DNA of 64,000 nucleotides from Piscicola geometra (taxonomy: Eukaryota; Annelida; Clitellata; Hirudinida; Piscicolidae): positions 7,927,920 through 7,991,919 of the forward strand of contig OX030961.1 in NCBI GenBank assembly GCA_943735955.1, read 5' to 3'. This document shows, piece after piece, positions 55,709-64,000 of this stretch; the stretch's first letter is position 1, and each line of letters begins with the position of its first letter. A program made the position numbers and the translations under genes. The notes beneath the pieces were generated by a model. It ran no database searches. It saw nothing but the letters and a program-made list of their open reading frames with translations, and was not told the DNA's origin.

Positions 55709-58700
55709 ATGAATCTGGTCAGCATTCTTCTCGTCTTAGGGACTTTGCATTCCATTCAATCAAACACCAAGCTGCCGTCAACCGAGGCTAATCCATCTCC
55801 ACTTTTTGCCATCCCTTTCTTGTCCTTCCCAAGAGAATTTTTCCCAACGACCAACGTCATTGCTTCATCGTCGATCGATCAATTAAAAGAAAATTCAACT
55901 AATCCGAGACCTAATATTCCTACGTCAGGAAGTCTGCAATCTCCATACTTCCTGCCTATTGACATAAAACAACGAAATGTCGTATTTTGCAGCTGCCTTC
56001 AAAAGAATAAACAAAGTCAGTGTTCATTTTCTTTACTGCCTCATTTTCTTATGCGTTTTCTCATTTTGTCGCACCAGTTTGCCATCAGTTGAACAAACAT
56101 CTTTATGTGTCGCATTAATTTGTTCTCATAAGCAACAATTTCAGCTCGCAATAACCACACTACTGCTCGTACTCCTGCAAGACCTTTTTAGTGCGTGTGT
56201 GATTGAGTCAAATTCGTTCTCCATAGCTCCAAACAAATTTGCAACTTTTTGTGAAGGTAGTTATAAAGTTAAAAAAAAAGTAAAATCGTTCAATGTGTAA
56301 GCTTGAATAGACTGAGTTTTATCACATTCATGCATTCAAATCCCAAATCATGATAAAATAAACAACAATATTTGAGTGAAAAATTCTTAAAGGCAAATTA
56401 AATTTATTGGTTTCATTTGTGGGAATGTTAATTATTTTCTAAAAAACGCTCATTTCAACAATTTGAAATATTTTTTAACTTCCAAAATAGTTATTAAATT
56501 TGATAAAGTATTAGAAAAAATAATTTTCAAAAGCTAATTTTGCATTGTATTACAGTTAATAAATGATTTTTTTCAATAAACGGATGTGCAACTTATTAAA
56601 AAAAATAATTTTAGTTTACTAAAACCACGCAAATCAATCATATAGATAGATTAAAAAGTTTCAAACTCTTTATGAAATTTAAGATTTTTTCATTATATAA
56701 AATTAATTAATTTTGTTCATTTAAAAAAAGAAAATTTGGCGATAATGCATGAAAGAACGAAACCCATGAAAGCATCACGTCACTGGAACAAGAGGCAACA
56801 GAGGCACATTAGAGCACTAACACCAGTCTCTAACTCCCAAGCATTCCATAAGCCAAAAAAGACTCCAGCATTTAGAAAAAAACAAAGCAGTTCAAATGTG
56901 AGTTTTCTTCTCGGAAGGGCTTTTCAAAAGGCAGCATCAACCATCAAAGATTCTTTGGGGTGGGTGGTCTTGAAACTACTGAACAAATGCAGCTTGAAAC
57001 TAAAAAACAAATGCAGCTTGAAACTACAAAACAAATGCAGCTTGAAACTGTTGAAAAACTTGAAACTAGCAAAATACTTGAAAAAAACATTGAACAAAAG
57101 TGATGTGAAGAAAAACGCAATGACAAGGAAAAAAAGAACAGTTTTTTATTTGGCCAACTCGACTTTTTATAATCCAACTTCAAATAACGAAACATCTTCA
57201 AACGTCACTTTCAAAAAAGTCCTCTCAAACAGCGCCATTAATCTTGCACCTGCTCATCAAGCGAAAGAGAGCAGTAAAAACTACACGTACTACGGGGCAG
57301 AGACTCTCGACTGGCTGATGGGCTACTACTCGCAGGTCCATGGCTACCTCTGCTGCATCGTTTGCTTCTTCGGAGTGCTGACGAACGTGATGAACGTGGT
57401 GGTGCTGACGAGACCCTCGATGCTATCTTCAGTGAACATTCTCCTCACAGCGTTGGCGGTCTTCGATGGCCTCACCATGCTGCTCTACCTCTGCTTCGCT
57501 TTGCGCTACTACATCATCTTCGGAACGGAGGACTCCCCGCTGAGGAACAATCTCAACTTCGCGCATTTCGTTCGACTCTTCGCCGTTTCCTTCGTCTTCA
57601 CTCACACCGTCGCCATCTGGATCACAGTGACTCTAGCCATTTTCCGGTGAGAATATTGATTTTGACAAAAATAGTTTTTCAAAAGTTAAATGTATGTTTT
57701 TTAAAATATAAATGTTTGGAATATTTTCAAAGAACTCGTGCCGTTTTCAAAGCTATTTATATAAAATAAAATTATTTTTGTCTGAATTAAACAAAATCTG
57801 AATTATAAATAAAAAAACTAATTTAAATTCTTATTAGATTAACCTAAAAGAGTAATAAAGTATATAAAAGGAAAAAATCAGCTTTCTTTTAAGTCGTGTC
57901 TTGATATATTGTTGACATCAATTTTTATTATAAAACGATTCTAAGAGATTCCTGTGTTTTATTTTCGACTTAACTTCATTTGTATTATCTCATAAATATC
58001 TATATACACTTTTTATTAGTTTCATTCTCGCCTACATCCATTTCGAATTATTGTTTTGTTTTTGTACTGAGCTTCTCAATGCTGTTTCAAAAATAGACAA
58101 ACTCAAAAAGGAAAAATTTAAAAGAAGCGTGTTTCATGGATGAGACTATGACACAAAGACCAAATACCGCGTTCTTTGTGACATTTTAGGTCTTACACTA
58201 ATATAATTTGCTACACAAGGGTTCATAGAAAAAGCTATCTCGCTTTGGGGGCGTTGATTGACAACCAAATAATCAAGTTTTCTATTAATTTGAATATAAA
58301 ATTGCAATAAATTGCAATCAAATAAATCAAAAATGTTTTATGAGTGTATTTACTTTTACTTTGGCTTTATTTGCTTGTATTTATATGTTATTAATGAAAT
58401 AGAAAAGTTTTGATCTTCACTAATCCTTAGTTTTCTTTAGAATATAAATGTGGATTACCAGGAAACTAATATACGTCTCTCGTTTTGGTACGTCAAACGA
58501 CTAAGAAGGATAAAATGAACACATAACTTGAAAAAAATCGAAAAATCCTTTTTTAAGTAATAATAGAATAATAATATAATATAATTGTAATATAATTGTA
58601 ATATAATAATACCTTAATATCTGATTTGATAGATCTTTTATCGTTTATTTTTTTGTAAACCAAATAAAGTGACATCTACAATCAAATAGTCAAAAAAGGA

Positions 58701-61493
58701 AGATTGAAGCTCAAGAAAAAAGATAATAGTAGATCGGTTCGCCAATACATCAACGAATAGCTGCACAGATTGAGAGCAGCAATAAAGATAAATAGTGGAG
58801 TTGGAAGATGTATTACGGAAGAGACACTTTCTTACCATTGATCTCGGAGATTGCTTTTGTGCTAAATCTTTGAGTATTTCCCTTGGTCAATTTTATGGTT
58901 TCTAATTTGGAGTTATTTTAAAATATAAAAGTAAAAATTAAGAGCTGCTTTTAAAAATAATTAACACATATATATGGGCTCTTCAAGGAAGCTGAGTATT
59001 TATTTCTTTTTTTTAAATTTTCCAATAACCCGTCAGGTCGTAGGGGAGAAATTACGATTTTTATTTCGTAATAATCTGTTCACGGGGTTTGGGTTTCTCT
59101 TGGTTATGCATATCTTTTCTCTAAGAAATATAGGGCTTTTAGGGTGGGCGGAAATAGAACTATAAGCCGCGATTCATTACCACACGGTTCACTCAATTTC
59201 TATTTTAAGAAATAAATAAATGAATGGTTATGAGGTATATATTTCTTCTGGTTCTGTAAGCGTATTCTTATTTTAAATCACAATTGTATTTAAAATTTCA
59301 CAGTTGATTTTTTTCATTTAAAATCATTCTATTTTTATCTATTTTTCATTTACATAAAAAAAAAAATTTCTAACATTATAGCGTCATTTAATCTCTGAAG
59401 CTTGAAAACCTTAATTAAGAATTAAAAATAAATGTGAAAAAAAGCCTGACAAAAGTTGTTTAAAAAAATCTAAAATGTGCCTCATAATGGATGTGAGACT
59501 ATTAAATGCGAAAAAATATCGTAAAATTGTATCTTCATACTGTCACAAGGTGTCAAACAGGTCTCAAATAGCCATTCTTTATGTGTTTTTATTTTTACAA
59601 AGATTTATTTTTGCAGCGATTCTTATTTAGAAACATCGCTATCATAAATATTTCATGCAATGTCATTATTAGTCGCTATTCGTTTTTTCGCTGAGTCCAT
59701 TGTGACTCGCCGTGAGTCTGGAATATCTTGTGTAACCACTCAGTGCCCTCCCACCCCGCTCTCGTTACCAACCTTTCCAATCGTCACCATAATGGTTATC
59801 ATCTTTTTCATAACCACCATCCGTTCCTCATTAATCGATTTTATAAACTATTTTTATTGTTTCCTTCAGTGTTAATTTTATTTTTTTTTATTTTACAATT
59901 ATTTAGTTTTCTCTAGAGTTTTAAAGTATTTGTAACAGCTTTTAAACTTGAAATGATAAAGTTTTTGAAATGACATGATGTAATAATCATATTAAAAATG
60001 AAATTTTCAATGACTAAATAATGAAAAACAAACAAACAATTTCTACTAAAAAAAACAATTTATTTCATTAAGGCATGCCATAAATTGCTTCAGCACTAGT
60101 AATTTTGATTTTCTAAAGACTAAAAACCTAGAGTTCTTTGTAAGGCAATCTAGAATGATGAAACTGACATTTTAAAAGATTGATTACAATTTTAAAAACT
60201 AATAATTGTTTTTGTTTGTACTTTTACTCTAAAAGTGGTAAGTTATAAAATAATTATGAATTTCAGTCACTACTTTGTTTGAGCTTGCTTTTTTTTCTTG
60301 ATAATGTTTTTTTAGAAAACATGCGGAGGAAATAATTTGAAATTTAAATGAGAAAACTGATTAAATAAATAGTTTTTACATTTTTCCTATGCGAATTCTT
60401 TATGATTTTAAAACTTAAAATACATTAAAATAATTATGTTCCTTGAAACTTTTTTTAATTTTTCGAATATTTAAAGAAAAAATTCAACTTTTTGATTTTA
60501 AAAACAATTTGGACTTCTAATGAGTTTAAAAACAATTTGGACTTTTAATGAGTTTAAAAGCAAATAAATTGGTTTTAAGCGCAACTTTAATTCAGCTTAA
60601 TTCAAATTAATTGAGAAACTAAAAACCATTAGCAACTCTCAAATCAGTGTGTTACACTAATAAACACTTATCAGCATAACTAAAGCATTTTCCCCTACAG
60701 GTGCATCTCAATTAGTTTCCCTCATAGGGGCTTGGTGGTGTGTTCTGTGATGCGTGCCAAGGTGTCTATTTTACTGGTGATTTTGAGCTCTTTTCTCACT
60801 TGCCTTCTCAATCTCGTCACCATCACCATCCGTAAGCAACTTTTCAACGACCCCGAGGCTTTCCACATCTGCCCTGGCAGTTCAAACCCTCTTAATAACA
60901 CAACCCCTTTCATCTTGATTCACAACGAAAGCAGTGTTCAGTTTTCAAACCACAGCCATCCATGCAGCTCCTTCCAAGCCACCAACATTTCCAGCGTCTC
61001 AGAGCTTCAGTACATCTACTACATCAGCTTCAAGGAAAGCACCAAGGCAGAAATTTTCCTCAAGAACTTCAACTTTTGGGTGCAGGCGTTGCTAGTAAAG
61101 CTGATTCCGTGCGGTTGGATGGTCATTTTGAGCGCTATTTTGACGCACAAGATGACTTCAGTGCAGAACAAGAGAAGGCATTTGCAGCGCATCCAAGAAA
61201 ACGGCAGGAGGAGCAGCCAGTCTGACTCGAGAGAGAGGAAGACTTACCGCACCACTCGCATGCTCATCATCATCGTTTCCCTCTTCGCCATCATCGAATT
61301 CCCCAACGGCGTGATGAATCTGCTGAGCGGCATGCTCGACCCTCAGTTCATCACGCAGATCTACGACAAGCTGGGAGACATGCTCGACTTCTTCACGCTT
61401 GTGAACAGTTCCGTCAACTTCGTCCTTTACTGCGCCATGAGCCACCAGTTCAGAAAGACCTTCGCCGTCATTTTCTTCAAGTCTAAGCCCTAA
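55709..61493 (+). CDS. Rhodopsin-class peptide GPCR (DMSR/myosuppressin receptor-like)
   Basis: A seven-helix receptor, probably for an RFamide or similar neuropeptide. The core is exon 56731-57646 plus exon 60701-61493 (phase 2). TM1-TM3 are in the first: CCIVCFFGVLTNVMNVVVL, SVNILLTALAVFDGLTML, and TM3 ending HTVAIWITVTLAIFR. TM4-TM7 are in the second, with TRMLIIIVSLFAIIEFPNG (TM6) and LVNSSVNFVLYCAMSHQFRKTF (TM7). The WxTVTLAxxR and NSSxNFVLYCxMSxQFRKTF motifs match DMSR-type and FMRFamide-receptor-like GPCRs. Starting at ATG 56745 gives 564 residues. Exon 55709-56015 encodes a signal peptide (MNLVSILLVLGTLHSIQS), has a GTCAGT donor and joins 56731 in phase, giving 671 residues with a long glycosylated, basic N-terminus; that join is inferred. 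The DRY position reads FRC. AATAAA lies at 61751. Confidence 0.85.
56976..57050 (+). repeat. 24-bp in-frame coding repeat in GPCR N-terminus
   Basis: Three tandem copies of a 24-bp unit around AACAAATGCAGCTTGAAAC, encoding NKCSLKL-type octads in the extracellular part before TM1. As 24 is a multiple of 3 the frame is kept. Each copy adds one cysteine. Confidence 0.9.
57647..60700. other. GPCR intron, about 3.05 kb, no gene seen
   Basis: AT-rich intron between TM3 and TM4 exons, bounded by CG/GTGAGA and CCCCTACAG/G. Short open frames inside it (for example 58974-59165 and 59660-59916) show no domain features. A 28-bp direct duplication occurs near 60500-60560 (GAGTTTAAAAACAATTTGG). Confidence 0.6.
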
Positions 61494-63399
61494 GTGGAAT
61501 AGAAGTTGGAAGGATACTGCATAAATGGCTGGCTGAAAAGCTGTTTTGTGTCGGTCTCTTTCTTTTATTACGGTACGCATTTAATCAGTTTCATTCTATA
61601 ACGGTTTAAATTAGCTGTAAAGAAATATTCGCTATGGAAGACTTGTAAGCCAGGAACTTGTTCATGAATTTAGCATTCTTGCTTTTGTTTCTTCAGATAT
61701 GTGACTATTGTACTTTGTGAACCATGTTATCAAATGATCCTCACAATCTCAATAAACGACTCAATGATAAACTGTTCATCAAAAAACATCTTATACTTTT
61801 CCAAGATTTATAAAAATCTTGAAGGTTTTAAAGGTTTTATGAAAGGGAAATTATTACTTATGGAAAAGGTTATCAATCAATTCTCTCTTCTTCCTTTCCT
61901 CTTTACATTGCCTTGCGTTTCCGAAAAGTTTATGAACATTTTTGATCTCAGAACTATTATTTTCTTCTATTTTTAATTTGAACACGAGTTATTTTGAAGA
62001 AAGATTTCGCGATAGAAGTTCAAAAGGAGGTATTAAAAGCTTGACCAAATGAAAACGTTTGATGATTCATTAGGTCGCTCTTACAAATAATAATCTTGAA
62101 ACGATTATAATTTTTAAAATGTAGATCGTTACGAAGTTTTTTTTTCTATTTAACTATGAAAACTTTTGAAATTTTAAAAATTATTGGAAAAAAAACTTCA
62201 AAAATTGGTTGTTAAAGTGAGCCGAGTTTTTCCATAAAAAATTATCTGTAACATACTTTTTAGAATTTTTTTGCATAATAAACTAGTCGTAAATATACTT
62301 CGAGGACGTATTTTAGTCTCTAAGATTGAAGAAGATATTTTTTTAGGTTTACTCACACGTGTAGAAGAGATTTGTTGAATCACAGTTAATGAATAAGACA
62401 TGATTACATAGAAGTACAAAGACGAAGACACCGTCATCATCAATCAGCCACGCAAGCAGGGCGCTGTTTTAGTATGTCATTAGTGAAAAGACAAAAAACT
62501 GCTTGGTGAAATATGGTCGTTGGTGCGATAATCACGAATTGATATTTCGATGGAATATTCAACAGCGTTTGTGAGAGGTTTTAAATATGAAATTAGCAGA
62601 GATGTATCAAATATGTATATGCTCGTACGCTTTTTACGTAACGACTAAAAAAATATACAAAAGCGTTGTAGAAGGATGTGGTGAGTAGATGAAGCGGTTA
62701 TAAATTATTCTGAAGTGGCTGTATAATAAAATCGGGTGCTGGAGGGAGGGTGGTTTTGTCGGATGTGTCAGAATCTTCAAAATGGAATGACATGCGTCTT
62801 GGAAAGGTAAAAGAATCGAATGATATATGCTAACGAAGATATGATTTCTGGAAGGGATGCAACCTTTTATAGCTATGCAAGATGTTAACAAAAAATTTGG
62901 TTAAACTTGTCAACAAGTTATTTTAATTAAGAAAATAAGTTTTAGAAATGTAAAAAAAATGATATGCTATTAATAAAATATACTATATAAAATATAACAA
63001 AAATGAAAATTTTGCTTTTAAAATGGGATAAAACTCAATAAAAATAAGTAACAAAAAGAAAAGAAAAACTAATTTAGGCGAAATTTGTTTCTTGGATATT
63101 TGTAAAAAGATTGAAAACATCAATATTTTAACATTAATTTCCATGAACAAGCGTGTAGAGAAATGTTAAAAATGATTTGAAAAACCGAAAATGAAATTAT
63201 TTTCTTAGTCTCAAGAGCGCTGAGAGATTTTATATCTTTGTGTATTTAATCTACTAAAACAACAAGCAATGAACATGGTTAAAAGTTTTCAAAATAGTAT
63301 TCTTAACGAAAAATTACAAATTACTAGTGAGAGAAAAATATATAATTCTCAAAACAAATCAAGATAAATAGAATAAATGTATCAATGGCGCAAGGATGG

Positions 63400-63510
63400 A
63401 TGCTTAAATCAGAAGCGGGCGTGCTGGCTAAGTGGTGGGAAGAGCTTATGATTAGGCCTCTCATTAACTGACCGAGTGTTTGCCGCACGGGTATGAAAGT
63501 TAATTCAAAC
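63400..63510 (+). mobile_element. Possible tRNA-like SINE relic
   Basis: A GC-richer island with GTGCTGGCTAAGTGGTGGG, resembling the acceptor/D-arm and A box (TGGCNNAGTGG) of Leu/Ser-type tRNAs, and a degenerate downstream GACCGAGTGTTTG at B-box distance. No intact cloverleaf is seen, so it is not called as a tRNA gene. Confidence 0.3.
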
Positions 63511-63717
63511 TGCCTGATCGGAATATTACGATAAAGGGTCAATCAGAAAACCCCATCAATCACCACTGCATCGACACGCCATAAACTGCCCCGCGAAAGG
63601 AATCTCCCGATATTAATATTTGTTCTCATCTTTTTCGGTCTTACAAAGAATTTTCATTGAGATATGAAAATCATTCATCTTTCTCGAACAATTCCTTATT
63701 TACTGATAGCATACTAA

Positions 63718-63750
63718 TCATTATCATCTCAATCATCATCATCATCATTC

Positions 63751-63841
<91 letters not shown>
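63718..63841. repeat. (TCA)n trinucleotide array, about 40 copies
   Basis: Nearly perfect ATC/TCA run, uninterrupted over roughly the last 90 bp. The polyIle frame over it is an artefact. Confidence 0.97.
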
Positions 63842-63843
<2 letters not shown>

Positions 63844-64000
63844 GTTAAAAGTTATTTTGGAACTTAGATCTCATATTCCTGGTGGTTCCTTCAAGAGGTA
63901 CGTCATCATTATCATAACCTCTTTCTTGCTCATCTTCACTGTCCTCATCATCCCTCCTTCTTCCTTTACTGCTCACTGTGTTGTGTATGTATGTATGTGT

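Larger units (their letters stand above)
61494..64000. other. AT-rich 3' flank with simple repeats
   Basis: No gene recognised after the GPCR. The minus-strand frames at 62198-62443, 62634-62891 and 63324-63542 have no domain character. The end of the window carries the TCA array and GTAT repeats. Confidence 0.5.

Noticed and set aside
63400..63510. Functional tRNA gene
   Set aside because: An A-box-like string is present but no complete cloverleaf or proper T-arm can be drawn by eye, so it is listed only as a possible SINE relic.

Overview
The window is AT-rich, intron-rich metazoan nuclear DNA. The evidence is spliced genes with GT/AG boundaries and consistent phases, animal-specific families (a 7-repeat protocadherin, a DEG/ENaC channel, a peptide GPCR, the axonemal dynein assembly factor DNAAF2), AATAAA signals and abundant micro- and minisatellites. 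The gene set and style suggest a spiralian, with an annelid such as a leech as my best guess; that is inference, as no search could be run. No operon, CRISPR array or prophage is present.

Layout. 756-3079 (+): EXOSC8/RRP43 exosome subunit, its first exon not found. 3635-8867 (+): three tandem paralogues of a small four-helix membrane protein that I do not recognise, two of them sharing an identical 16-bp upstream element. 9618-10886 (-): ZNRF1/2-type RING ubiquitin ligase. 11559-17519 (+): RRP1/Nop52 ribosome biogenesis factor, whose intron 6 is a 2.5-kb 44-bp minisatellite. 18546-26658 (+): group II p21-activated kinase (PAK4/mushroom bodies tiny), with a 1.1-kb 21-bp minisatellite abutting its first kinase exon. 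29776-32434 (-) and 32864-34376 (+): DNAAF2/kintoun and GPATCH11, head to head over about 430 bp. 34377-40624: gene-poor, with very long (GGAT)n and (CA)n arrays. 40625-45208 (+): 7-EC protocadherin, nearly all in one exon. 46734-49275 (+): DEG/ENaC sodium channel. 53350-54745 (+): decayed CR1/Jockey-like LINE. 55709-61493 (+): rhodopsin-class peptide GPCR resembling DMSR/myosuppressin receptors. 61494-64000: simple repeats and a possible tRNA-like SINE relic.

The genes form no single pathway. EXOSC8 and RRP1 both serve rRNA maturation. The protocadherin, channel and GPCR are membrane and neuronal-type proteins. All exon joins below were deduced by reading splice sites and frames against remembered family sequences, so boundaries may be off by a few bases where alternative sites exist. 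The most interesting items are the tandem tetraspan family with its shared CRE-like element, the unusual pore and gating residues of the DEG/ENaC channel, the possible signal-peptide exon of the GPCR, and minisatellites whose reading frames stay open next to or through coding exons.
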